From NCBI RefSeq assembly GCF_000723465.1, contig NZ_HF545616.1:372001-436000 (forward strand): a stretch of DNA of 64,000 nt, in the 5' to 3' direction. This document shows positions 8,303 to 18,625 of the stretch, in pieces. The notes under the pieces were generated by a model that was not told where the DNA came from, made no database searches, and saw nothing but the letters and a program-made list of their open reading frames with translations. This DNA is from Ruminococcus bicirculans (ex Wegman et al. 2014). Lineage in GTDB: Bacteria > Bacillota > Clostridia > Oscillospirales > Ruminococcaceae. The position numbers and the translations under genes are program-made. Position 1 is the stretch's first letter, and the number at the start of each line of letters is the position of its first letter.

Positions 8303-11300
8303 TTATTCATTAGTTGAAATTTCAAAGCCGCCGCTCAGGATGAACTCTCTTAAAAGTTTATCCAGCTTTGAGCGAACCTTTCGCTTGGGGATTTCGGTTT
8401 TCTCTGCTTTCTCGAAATATTCTTTTGCCACATCAATATTAACCTGCTCAACAAGCTTATCATATCTACCGAAAGCATTTATATCCTCTTCCGTAACGTG
8501 CAATGACATGAACTTCTTCAAAGCAGTTTCGTTAATGCCCAGGTTTCTTGCAAAATTACAGAACTGGTCACTTTTTGCTCTTGACTGATATTCGGTGATG
8601 TAATCAAGAATTGTTTTGTCATCATCAATAACAAGCTCAGCATTCTGAATATCCTTCAAAAGAATGTTGGCATACTTCTGCTGATCTTGCGATAGGTTGG
8701 CAAATGATTTATGCAGCTCGTTTAACATGACATTTCGTGTTTGTTCATCAGTGCCGTCACCCATCATCTTGATATACTTTCTGAAACGGGAATTCATATA
8801 TTCGGCATCAATTTTATCCGTAGAAAGCGACATCAGATAAGGTTCAATATCATACGGCTCATCGTCGGAACCGCCCGATCCACCCGTGCGCAGCTCTTTG
8901 TAACGCCTCAGAAGAATGTTATAAATGTTCTCATCAAATAAAAGCGTTACAATGTCCTTGTTTCCGTTATCGTCTTCAAATTCATAGTCACGTTTCTCCC
9001 AAACAAAGCCCTGAACCCTTGCCGATTCAAGGAATTTGTTGAGCTCCTTAAACAGTTTTGAAAACTTTCTTTTCTCCGTCACATCATCGGGAAGTCTTGA
9101 AAAAATCAGGGATTCCTGCAATCTTGAATATATCATTGATATCCGAAAAAGCAGCATTCATATTTTCAAGATTTTGTATGAGCTTTGCTACGAAAATGCC
9201 GTAAGGCTTTTGTCCCGAATATTGCTCGAAAGCATATTCTATAATATTTTTCATAGTGTATGGTCTGCGATAGTAACGAATGATTCCATGGGGCTTATCA
9301 TCATTGAACACACGGTTTGTTCTCGAAAATGCCTGAATAATCATTTCGATATTTGACCACTTATAAAACTTATCCATATACAACGTGTTAAGCCACTTGG
9401 AATCGTAACCCGTAAGCATCTGATCTACAACAATGAGAATGTCAAGACACTTAGACGGCTCATTTTCTACAGCGGTATAGGGTGTTTTATGTGCCAATCT
9501 TGCACACACGTCACGCTTAAATGAGGCGTATCCCGAGATATTAAAGCACGTACCGAATAGACTGTTATAGTCTTCGAGCATCTGGGCTATACCATCAATT
9601 TTTTCGATAGAGCTTTCGTTGTTTCCATCGCTGGGATCAAAAACGGCAGTTGTTTTCAAACCGCAGTCACGCTGGGCAAACAATTTGTAATACTTGATTG
9701 CCTCGGGGATGCTGCTTGTTGCGAGTATTGCATGAAACTTTCCGTTGTGGCTCTGGCTCACCCAATTATCTAGAATATCATCAATTACTGCTTTTCTGTG
9801 TTCATCACGGTTATACTGTGCATCTGTAAGACATCCCTCGATACTTTCTAGCGAATCGCCGTCATCATCAAGCTGTTCTCCCATAGGTACGTCATACATC
9901 CAATGCATATAAATTTTTTTCTTGCTGTCATTGGCAAAGACTTCGGTTTCATCCTGTGCTTTTGCCTTTTCAAGTGCAACCGCTTTTCGCAGGTCTTTGT
10001 CTTTATATGTAGGCTGAGGAACGCTGTCAAATCCGAGGACATTGCCGTCACGCATACCGTCGGCAACCGTATACCTTGTGCCCTCAAGTTCATCGCCGAA
10101 TACATCAGCTGTGGTGGAATCCTTTTTCTTGTTGATTTCAAGAATCGGAGTGCCCGAAAAACCTATGAAAATCGCGCGTGGGAATGTGTATTTTATAGAT
10201 GAAAGCATACGGCCGAATACACTTCTGTGGCACTCGTCAACGATGAAAACAATACGCTTGTTATTAATTTTTTCAATATCATCATTGTTTATTCCGTCTT
10301 CTGCCTTGATACGGCTCATTTTCTGAATAGAGGTTACAATCAGAGTGTCGCCTACATTATCACTTTTCAGCTTGGAAATCAGCACTTCAGTATTTTCAGT
10401 TGACTGAACGTCATCTGTTTCATCGGCAAAACCTCTGTATTCACGCAGCGACTGCATTCCAAGTTCAATTCTGTCCATAAGGAAAACTACCTTGTCGGCA
10501 TCCTTGGAATTTGCAATAAGCTGTGCGGATTTGAAACTTGTCATGGTCTTACCCGAACCGGTTGTGTGCCATACATAACCGCCGTAAATGCTTTTATCGT
10601 CCCACTTCATCTCACTGACACGACGGGAAATCTTACTTGCAGCATAATACTGATAGCTTCTCATAACTTTAAGTGTGTTGTCGGTCTGATCTGCAACCGT
10701 ATAGAAACCTATCATCTCGTGCGCCATAGGAATTGACAAAAGCCGCTCGGCAATCATATTCCAATCATTAATCGGATTGTTATATTTATCTGCCCAATGA
10801 AAGCAGAAAGTTTTTCTGAACTTATCATCACTTCCTGGGTTGGCAAAATAGGTACATTCTTCGGGATTCATTGCAACAAACACCTGCACAAGTGAAAACA
10901 GCCCCGTAAACACACCTTCGTAGAGATATTTACGAATCTGATACTGTGCTTCACTGACAGGTACGTTGCTTTTTTTCAGTTCAACGTGAATGACAGGCAT
11001 TCCGTTAATCAGCAGACAGAAATCGCCGCGGCGATTGGGATAAATGCTGTTCTTCGCCTTGAATTTCGGCTGCTGTGCAATCTGATAACGAGTTCTGCCT
11101 GCGGCTATTTCATTGCGGTCAAAGATTTTGAGCGATATCGTCTTCTTGAAATTGTGCGTGTCATTTTCGTTGTCACGGATAATCTGCACAGTTCCGCCAT
11201 TAATAAATCCGTTTAGATTCAAAGGCGTGCGAAGCTTGGCTATCTGCCCCATAATCTGTGCCATTTCACCATCTGTCATCGGGAAATCGCCCAAACGGTC

Positions 11301-11453
11301 AATATCTCTGTTGTTTTCAAAGATGATTTTTGCCCAGTTATCAAGCAAATCTTTTTCGGTAGGATATTTTATTACGCCGTCTTTCCAGCCCTTTTCTTCC
11401 ACAAGACATTTTATCAAGGCACTTTCAAACGCTGTCTCACTGTCAAATCCCAT
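8303..11453 (-). pseudogene. hsdR: Type I restriction endonuclease subunit R, one frameshift
   Basis: ATG at 11453 (GGAGTGA site) opens a 789-codon frame with the HSDR_N nuclease region (D in RRGDFCLL, then ELKK), Walker A in TTGSGKT at about residues 296-303 and a DECH box, a superfamily 2 translocase. It stops early at 9084. The next frame (8303-9157) continues with the normal C-terminal helical domain. The join is a run of six T (six A at 9100-9105 on the plus strand); five would restore one frame of about 1050 residues. With the frameshift the product lacks the domain that docks on HsdM/HsdS. Whether this is a true mutation, slippage or a sequencing error is open. Confidence 0.85.
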
Positions 11454-11554
11454 TAGTAGTCACTCCCTTATGCAGCATAATTACTGCTTTTCTTTTTTAT
11501 TTTCTATCATGCGATCAATATTGTCGTATGCATCTTCAATTTAATCGATTTTCC

Positions 11555-12135
11555 TTACACAAACATCTTTTCAAGGCAAGATTTTTTGATATTTTTAAGT
11601 TTTTCAAGCTTACGCTGATGAAGGGTGATAAGGGAGTCGAGATGAGAGAAATAAGCTCCGATTTTCTTCTGTTCAGCAAGACTTGGAACAGATAATGCAA
11701 AATTAGCATACTCCTGAGCATTGACACCAGGCTGTCCGGAACGCTGAGAAGTGATACGAATATAGCTATCATAACTGTCTGTCAAAGTATTCTGAAACAC
11801 AAAATCCGCATCATAATCGCTTTTGATTTTTGCTCGGATAAGGAAGCCTGCAAAATACAAATCACCGTCAGAACGGCGATAAATATAGGTTTTTCCTACA
11901 CTCGCTCCGGTTCTTGCAAATAGAACATCGCCCTCTTGCAGTAAATAATCATCTGCGGTTGAAAAGTCTATGTCGGGTGATGTGAGATCATCTTGCAAGA
12001 ATAGATGTGTCGAATCATCTATGTCTGTAATTCGTATATATTTATGCTTGCCGTCATATTCAGTGGCGGCAGCGTTTAGACCATATTCAAATGATTCTGA
12101 AATCTCGCCCAACTTACGCTGTTCCCAAGCGTCAG
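11555..12135 (-). pseudogene. hsdS: hsdS cassette with second target-recognition domain and native C-terminus
   Basis: The minus-strand frame encodes LADAWEQRKLGE, a target-recognition domain unlike the one in the other two cassettes, the conserved QKKIGAYFSHLDSLITLHQ region and a normal HsdS end (KKSCLEKMFV). It has no start codon at its left border. Its flanks are inverted copies of those of the plus-strand cassettes: 12111-12135 matches 7718-7742 (25 bp), and 11600-11640 matches 15280-15320 (41 bp). It lies 102 bp upstream of hsdR on the same strand, where an expressed hsdS would be expected. Inversion of the hsdM segment would supply the missing N-terminus. Confidence 0.82.
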
Positions 12136-12187
12136 CTAATAAGCACGGCTATAAAAACACTTAAAAATATATATTTAGGAGGAAACT

Positions 12188-14734
12188 ATGAATAAACAGC
12201 AACTTGCAAACAAAATATGGGAGTAAGCAAATAAAATGCGCTCCAAAATTGAGGCGAATGAGTACAAGGACTATATTCTTGGCTTTATTTTTTATAAATT
12301 TCTTTCCGATAAGGAAGTTGAGTATCTGAAAAAGAATGACTGGGAAGATGCAGATCTGTCCGAACTCGTTGAGGAAGATACCGACATTGTCGAACAGTGC
12401 AAGAAGAATATAGGCTATTTTATTTCATATGAAAATCTTTTTTCAACTTGGCTGAAAAAAGGCAAAGATTTCGATGTTTCCAACATTACAGATGCATTAT
12501 CGGCGTTTGACCGTCTGATTGACAGCACTCACAGAAAAGTTTTTGACAAGATTTTTGATACTTTGCAGACCGGACTTTCTAAACTAGGTGAGACAAGCGG
12601 TGCAAGAACAAAGGCAATCAGTGACTTGCTTGGACTGATAAAGGATATCCCGATGGATGAAAGACAGGGATATGACGTGCTTGGTTTCATCTATGAGTAT
12701 CTGATTTCCAATTTTGCAGCGAACGCAGGAAAAAAGGCAGGCGAATTCTATACTCCGCACGAGGTGTCGCTGCTTATGTCCGAAATCGTTGCAAATCACC
12801 TTAAAAGCAAGGAAAATATTGCTATATATGACCCAACCTCCGGTTCAGGCTCACTCCTTATAAATATTGGACGCAGTGCCGCAAAATATATGGATAGCGA
12901 GCAGGTTCAGTATTATGCGCAGGAGTTGAAAGAGAATACATACAACTTGACAAGAATGAATCTCGTAATGCGCGGAATTACACCGGCAAACATCTTTACA
13001 AGAAATGCGGACACCCTTGAAGATGACTGGCCGATTGATTTGGACAGCTATCCGCCTGTACTGCGTGTTGACGCCGTTGTTTCAAATCCGCCATACTCTC
13101 AGCCGTGGAATCCCGAAGGAAAGGACTCCGATCCTAGATATAGTGAATACGGTCTTGCACCAAAGAGCAAGGCGGACTATGCGTTTTTACTGCATGATTT
13201 GTATCATATCAAACCCGATGGAATTATGACAATTGTTCTGCCACATGGCGTTCTGTTCCGTGGCGGTGAGTAAGGTGAAATCCGTAAGAACCTTATCGAG
13301 AAGAACCAGATCGACACAATTATCGGACTCCCTGCAAATATATTCTTTGGAACGGGTATACCGACAATCATTATGGTTCTGAAGCAACAGCGTGGCGACT
13401 GCAACGACGTTCTGATTATTGACGCATCAAAAGGCTTTGAAAAGATTGGAAAGAACAACAAACTGCGTTCATCTGATATTAAGCGTATTGTTGATACCGT
13501 AAGTGCACGCAAGAATGTGGACAAGTTTTCAAGGACTGTCAGCCGTGAAGAAATCAGAAAAAATGATTATAACCTGAACATCCCACGTTATGTGGATTCT
13601 TCCGAGAATGCTGAAAGCTGGGATATTTATGCGTCTATGTTCGGTGGAATTCCTGCCAAAGAGCTTGATGGACTTTCGACTTATTGGAATGCTTTTCCGA
13701 ACCTGAGAAGTGCGCTGTTTGGTGATAACGGTGCGGAGTATGTCCACTTTTCTGTAGAGGACATAAAAAAGGCTGTACACGAACATTCCGATGTAACCGG
13801 CTTTGCAAGCTTGTTTGAAACAGCTTTTGCAGATCTTGATACTTATCTTTATGATGAACTGATCGGCTGTGACCAGACCGCAATTAACACATCTAAGGAA
13901 GAAAGCACTCTTTCTGACAATATTTTTGCAAGACTTGCTGACATTCCTCTAGTGGACGTTTATGAGGCTTACCAGATACTTGATAACGAGTGGAGCAGAA
14001 TCGCAATTGACCTTGAAATCATTCAGACAGAGGGATTTGGTGCTGCAAGACAGGTCGATCCCAATATGGTTATCAAGAGGAAAGACAATAAAGAAATCGA
14101 AGTTCAGGAAGGCTGGATAGGACACGTTATTCCGTTCGGTCTTGTTCAGTCTGCGTATTTTTTCGATGAACTTTCAAAGCTGAATGAATATGAAACAAGG
14201 CTCTCCAAAATTGCATCCGAATATGAGAAACTGCTTGACGGACTTAGCGAAGAGGACAAGTCAAGGGCTTTCGTAAATGATGACAAAACTGCTTTTGTTG
14301 CGGCGGAGGTTAAAAAGTCAATAAAGGTGAGAGATGTTGAAGACGAGATCATTGCTGTACTCAAGAAATATACCGATCTTGCCAAAGAGGAAAAGACTTT
14401 GAAAAAGCAAATCAAGGAAGACAATGCGGCTTTGATTATAAAAACAAAGGCGGCGATCGAACAGCTGACCGACGAGCAGATCAGAGAATTCCTGAAAGCA
14501 AAATGGATCACCCCTGTTGTGACCGAGCTTTTTAAGCTACCCGTTAATATTGTAAACGAGTTGATTTCAAAGCTTGAGGTGCTTTCCAAGAAATATGAAA
14601 CCACTTTTGAAGAGGTTGACGAAGAAATCAAAGAGACCGAAAAATCACTTTGTACAATGATTGACGATTTAGTCGGCAACGATTTTGATATGCAAGGTCT
14701 GGCAGAACTGAAAAAACTGCTGGGAGGTGTGTAA
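12188..14734 (+). pseudogene. hsdM: Type I DNA methyltransferase subunit M with two in-frame stops
   Basis: ATG at 12188 begins NKQQLANKIW; TAA at 12224-12226 (codon 13) interrupts it, then NKMRSKIEANEYKDYILGF continues in the same frame. The AdoMet motif I (DPTSGSGSLL) and catalytic NPPY follow. A second TAA at 13271-13273 (codon 362) falls just after FRGGE, where Glu (GAA) is expected. The frame then stays open to 14734, including the C-terminal helical region that contacts HsdS. Full length would be 848 residues. Both changes are single substitutions, not frameshifts. As read, only fragments 12236-13270 and 13373-14734 could be made. Confidence 0.87.
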
Positions 14735-14735
14735 A

Positions 14736-15347
14736 ATGACGAAAAAATCGAACGTTCCAGCAATAAGATTCAAGGATTTCACTGATACTTGGGAACAGCG
14801 TAAGTTCTCGGAATTGACTGAAATTAGGTCTGCTTCAAGAGTTCATAAAGAAGAATGGCAGTCAAGCGGAGTACCATTTTATAGGTCAAGTGATGTTATG
14901 GCTGCATTAAATGGAACAGAAAATGAAAAGGCATTTATCTCAGAAGAACTATATGAAAAACTGTCAGCCGTATCCGGTAAATTAGAAAAGGGAGATATAC
15001 TTGTAACTGGCGGTGGTTCTGTTGGAAAGCCTTATATAGTGCCAAATAACGAGCCTTTATATACAAAAGATGCTGACTTATTATGGGTAAAAAACAATGA
15101 GAAATTAGTTCCGTATTTTATTTATACGTTCTTCTTTTCACCTGCTTTTTCAGATTATCTTAATAGTGTCTCTCATGTTGGAACAATCGCACATTATACA
15201 ATTACTCAACTTGAAGAAACTCCGATAACGCTCCCTTGTGTATCAGAGCAACAGAAAATCGGAGACTATTTCCGCAACATCGACTCCCTTATCACCCTTC
15301 ATCAGCGTAAGCTTGAAAAAGTCATTTTTGCATTCATTTCATTGTAG
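14736..15347 (+). CDS. hsdS: Type I RM specificity subunit, single-TRD form at the expression site
   Basis: ATG at 14736 follows the hsdM stop by one base and GGGAGGTG. The 203 residues comprise a conserved start (IRFKDFTDTWEQRKF), one target-recognition domain (about 30-165) and the central helix (QQKIGDYF..LITLHQRKLEK), ending in a short unrelated tail VIFAFISL. A normal HsdS has two TRDs and about 400 residues. Single-TRD forms can dimerise in known systems, but here the native C-terminal end lies on the inverted cassette at 11555-12135. Bases 14788-15312 are repeated at 7724-8248. The expression state looks like one arm of an inversion switch. Confidence 0.82.
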   Translation: MTKKSNVPAIRFKDFTDTWEQRKFSELTEIRSASRVHKEEWQSSGVPFYRSSDVMAALNGTENEKAFISEELYEKLSAVSGKLEKGDILVTGGGSVGKPYIVPNNEPLYTKDADLLWVKNNEKLVPYFIYTFFFSPAFSDYLNSVSHVGTIAHYTITQLEETPITLPCVSEQQKIGDYFRNIDSLITLHQRKLEKVIFAFISL

Positions 15348-15568
15348 CATACTTTTCATATTTTTTCAATATATGTTTACATTTTTTAACGTAAATGTAA
15401 CACACACCTGCCTTTAACAGTGGCTAAAACGCCAGTTGAACAGTAAAATGATTCTAATTTATCACTTCTCCCCAAATCCACCACTCAATTTTCATCACAT
15501 CTGCCACTACCATTCCACGAATAATTGTGATATACCGTACTTCCAAACCAATCACGGAGGTATCAAAA

Positions 15569-15855
15569 ATGAACTATATAAAAGACCTTTACTACGGCAA
15601 TTTAGGCTTTTCGACGCAAAAATTCGGGACAATTCGCAGTATGCCAAGCTGATGAAAACCGAGGCTGATCTGTATGACCAGATAATCAAAATTCTCGGAG
15701 ATGAAAACGGTGAACTGCTCAAAAAGATATGTGACACCCAGTTTTAGCTTAACGATGTAATGTCCGTGGATAACTACTCAGCCGGATTCCGTGACGGCGA
15801 AAAGCTGATGATTGACGTGCTCCTCGGCAAGAATGAAAATCTGAGTAAGGTGTAG
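15569..15855 (+). pseudogene. DUF6809-like small protein gene, frameshift plus nonsense
   Basis: After ACGGAGG, ATG begins NYIKDLYYGN. A frameshift near 15600 is needed to continue into FDAKIRDNSQYAKLMKTEADL and DENGELLKKICDTQF. TAG at 15745-15747 replaces a likely CAG, and the frame goes on with LNDVMSVDNYSAGFRDGEKL to a stop at 15855. The assembled product of about 95 residues has the N-terminal (YYGN) and C-terminal (F..G..LM.DV) layout of DUF6809 proteins, common small accessory proteins of Firmicutes mobile elements whose function is unknown. Confidence 0.6.
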
Positions 15856-16149
15856 CTCTCCGTCAAAATCTGCCGTACAAAGCTTACATTCTCGCAAGTG
15901 CCGTAAAACCCGCACTTTATGAGTAATACCACGCCTCAAAAAAAGCATACAATAGCGTACAAGCGTACTACAGCCACTCCGTTGTAATATGCTTGTTTGT
16001 TTTGTGTTATGCAAATGTAATGCGAGCCGAAACCTCGCAAAACGCTGAGAATACTGGGCAAATAGCTCTTTGTAATGCGGTAATACGGAGCAAAAATGGA
16101 GTACGCATACTACCTGAATTCCCATTCTGGAAACTCGATAGAACATAGG

Positions 16150-16887
16150 TCAGTCAATATACTCTTTCAACTTTTTCAGAGCCGACTTAACGCCCTTTTC
16201 CACCGTGCCGGCGTTAACGCAGAACTCCTCCCCAATTTGTTCAAAGGTCTGCGGAGCGCACCCGATGCCAAAATACATTCGGATATATTCCGCTTGCCGA
16301 TGACTTAGAATGTCGTCCAGACTGTCCGCCAACAGCATGGCAAAAGCCTGATTTTCCTGCTCCAGCATTAGATCTTCGGGATTCAGACAATCGGACCTAA
16401 GCTTATCTTCAAGCTTGTCATCCTGCATACCCTCACCACTTTCAAGCATTGATTGGTACTCATCAATGCTTGTTTTCTCTTTTGTGCTTAAAATCAGCAA
16501 CTCCTCGGATTTGTCCGCTGATATTTTGAGTATTTGACTTACGATTTCAATAAGTTCGGATGTGTTGCTTTCGGCATTGGCTGAAACGATTTTCCTCACC
16601 TTTCCTATCTGCTTGTTCAAATAAGGCGAAATACTCACCGTATCGAGAATAAAGCGGAGTTCTTCGAGCATTTTCAACTTAACACCCTTACAGGCATATG
16701 TCCAAAAAGGCACACCGCTGTTCTCGTCAAAGGTCTTCGACTGCTCAATCAGTGAAATGTAGCCGACCTTCTGCAAGTCCTCAAAAGCCTCAAATGCAAG
16801 ATTGTATGATTTTGCAAGAGAATGTGCAAGTGCGTATACGTTGCGGTAATTATCCTGAATCAGCTGTTCATTTGTGTTCTTGGTCAT
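16150..16887 (-). CDS. Sigma-70 family factor encoded on mobile element
   Basis: A 245-residue protein with a sigma region 2 (about 20-80: FEDLQKVGYISLIEQSK..FWTYA) and a region 4 helix-turn-helix at the end (TFEQIGEEFCVNAGTVEKGV). These are joined by a longer linker than in ECF sigmas. Its ATG overlaps the TGA of the DUF6076 gene (ATGA), with GGGGGAG as ribosome site. The coupling implies the two work together. It may direct transcription of element genes or act as a sigma-like regulator; its target promoters are unknown. Confidence 0.78.
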   Translation of the reverse strand: MTKNTNEQLIQDNYRNVYALAHSLAKSYNLAFEAFEDLQKVGYISLIEQSKTFDENSGVPFWTYACKGVKLKMLEELRFILDTVSISPYLNKQIGKVRKIVSANAESNTSELIEIVSQILKISADKSEELLILSTKEKTSIDEYQSMLESGEGMQDDKLEDKLRSDCLNPEDLMLEQENQAFAMLLADSLDDILSHRQAEYIRMYFGIGCAPQTFEQIGEEFCVNAGTVEKGVKSALKKLKEYID

Positions 16888-18035
16888 TGTTCTCCCCCGA
16901 TATTTAATGTCTTGTAAAGCGTGTCCTTTTCAAAAAGCTGTTCGAGCGTTTTGTACGTTATCAGATTTCCATTCTCGTCACTTTTGCCCCGAATTGCCTT
17001 GTCACGCATGGTTTCAAGGTAGTGCAGAATTTTGTCGTAATCCGCATCCGAAATACTTCCTCGGAATTTCTGCTGATAATATTTGTTCCTCGCCTTGTGG
17101 TAGGTCTGGATAATCGGATTGTTCTCAGCCTTTTCCTTGTGCTTGTTTTTCGCGCCAATCTGACGGCAGGTTCTGTTGGGATTTTCGGGAGACTTTTCAT
17201 TGCAGTAAAACGTTTTGTAGCTGTCAGTCGCAAGGAAAAAACGTCCGCAGTGGTGACAGCGAAAAGGCGCTCTGCCATACTGCATTCCTCTGAAAAAATC
17301 GTACTGAATAACGCTTTGCGCATTATGAAATTCGCAGGTATCAACCACCCATGTCTTGTCTTTATCATCGGGATCGATCATTCCCGAAACGCCGATATTT
17401 ACGTCCATGGTTTCACGAACTCTTGCCTTTTCATAGTACGGCACGCTCGCCATCAGCTCACTCGAAAGAGTGGAATATTCGTTAAACGCACCCCACGCAA
17501 TCGCATAGTTGCTTTCGTCACGTTTCTTAAGCCGTGTAAAATATTCATCTGACATTTCGGCTATACAGCAGGCAATTATGTAAAGCCCAATCCCGTACCC
17601 CGAAAACAACTTTTTGTACCTCTCATACTCCGCAAACTCCTCCGACGTCATATCATACAGCCTGCCGTAGAAAGCCTTGCTTTTCATTATTTCGGCACGC
17701 TGTTTTTCTTTTTCCAGGTCAATATTCACATAGCAGTACGGTGGTAAAGTCACCGCAATTTGTTCGATTTCGATTATGCGGTCAACAAATTCCGTCATAG
17801 TCTGCTCGTTTTTCATCGCCATATTATTATCTGCAAACCCCGCAAAAGAGACGGTTAAGTCATAAATCTTTTTCATATCCTCAGCTTTCATATTCAGCAG
17901 AGCCGTTGTGATTTCGCCAACCTTCAAAGCTATTTTTGTTGTGAAAATTCTATTCTTGTGAATAAGAAAATAGAAATTAAAAAAGCTGTCGTCGGGCATA
18001 TCGTAATTCGGATTGTTTGAAATTGCATTGTTCAT
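16884..18035 (-). CDS. DUF6076 family protein with CxxC zinc-ribbon-like motif
   Basis: A 383-residue soluble protein of unknown function. The N-terminal two thirds are mixed helical. A cluster CHHCGRFF...KTFYC...PNRTC at about 265-300 has the spacing of a metal-binding ribbon. A charged helical tail follows (KNKHKEKAENN). It overlaps the sigma-factor gene by 4 bp and is preceded by a long structured leader (18057-18122) with a TATAAT box upstream. A broken relative lies at 5329-6000. DNA or RNA binding is plausible from the ribbon and basic tail, but nothing here proves a function. Confidence 0.7.
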   Translation of the reverse strand: MNNAISNNPNYDMPDDSFFNFYFLIHKNRIFTTKIALKVGEITTALLNMKAEDMKKIYDLTVSFAGFADNNMAMKNEQTMTEFVDRIIEIEQIAVTLPPYCYVNIDLEKEKQRAEIMKSKAFYGRLYDMTSEEFAEYERYKKLFSGYGIGLYIIACCIAEMSDEYFTRLKKRDESNYAIAWGAFNEYSTLSSELMASVPYYEKARVRETMDVNIGVSGMIDPDDKDKTWVVDTCEFHNAQSVIQYDFFRGMQYGRAPFRCHHCGRFFLATDSYKTFYCNEKSPENPNRTCRQIGAKNKHKEKAENNPIIQTYHKARNKYYQQKFRGSISDADYDKILHYLETMRDKAIRGKSDENGNLITYKTLEQLFEKDTLYKTLNIGGEQ

Positions 18036-18056
18036 GTCAAGTACCCCTCAAAAGTG

Positions 18057-18122
18057 TATCTATAGGTCAGCTCTAAAATCCTATGCCGCAGATGTGCGGT
18101 GGAGGTTTTTAGCGGTGACCTG
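18057..18122 (-). ncRNA. Structured 5' leader (long interrupted hairpin) of DUF6076-sigma operon
   Basis: Read on the minus strand, successive blocks pair: AGGTCA with TGACCT, CTAAAA with TTTTAG, CCT with AGG, and CCGCA with TGCGG around a CATC loop, separated by small, mostly symmetric internal loops. A TATAAT box lies about 10 bp upstream of the hairpin and the DUF6076 start codon about 25 bp downstream. It could be a regulatory RNA, an attenuator or, as DNA, an extended operator. No known riboswitch class is recognised. Confidence 0.5.
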
Positions 18123-18339
18123 TATTTATTATATCACACTTTTTCAGATTTGTGGTAACTTTTATTGTACAATTGATATAAGCATTTGAAACCATGTAGT
18201 GAATGGATTTTTTGCCTGTAATGCGATTTGATAAATTAGAAAAAATTCGCCTAATTAATATACAGAGCGAATGATTGACGGAATCTTGAAAATTGAATAA
18301 TCGGTAACCGAATACGTTATTTCTGACGGAGGGGTGATG

Positions 18340-18604
18340 AACTGTTCCAGCTACTGAAGATGTACGCCATGACTTTTGTATTTCAAAACGAGCGACAAAT
18401 ACAATCTTCAACCTGCATCTAGCAACTGCAGTTGGCGATGAAAATCAGAAACGGATACTTACGTTTCAGCTTGCTGACATTGCACGTTCTCAAGCGTGAT
18501 ACCAACCGTCGCAAGCAATAGGAACGCTGCTCTATGAGCCTGATAAGCTGTCGGGCGTTCGGCTACTGTTTGAAAGCGCAGGACACACTACAACAACTAC
18601 ATAA
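18340..18604 (+). pseudogene. Degenerate small coding region upstream of the P-loop ATPase gene
   Basis: One frame reads coherently (NTIFNLHLATAVGDENQKRI, then LTFQLADIARSQA) to a stop near 18499. The next frame continues PSQAIGTLLYEPDKLSGVRL up to TAA at 18602-18604, just before the ribosome site of the following gene. This looks like a frameshifted short gene of the same operon. The family is not recognised. The rest of the 18123-18340 gap shows AT-rich promoter-like DNA only. Confidence 0.35.
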
Positions 18605-18625
18605 ATTAAAAAAGGAGTGATGCCA

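Noticed and set aside
14146-14763. A 205-codon minus-strand frame inside hsdM
   Set aside because: Serine/Phe-rich shadow of the helical C-terminus of HsdM; no start signal.
15778-16146. A minus-strand frame in the gap before the sigma gene
   Set aside because: Cysteine/histidine-rich random-looking translation with no start site. I see no supported gene in 15856-16149.
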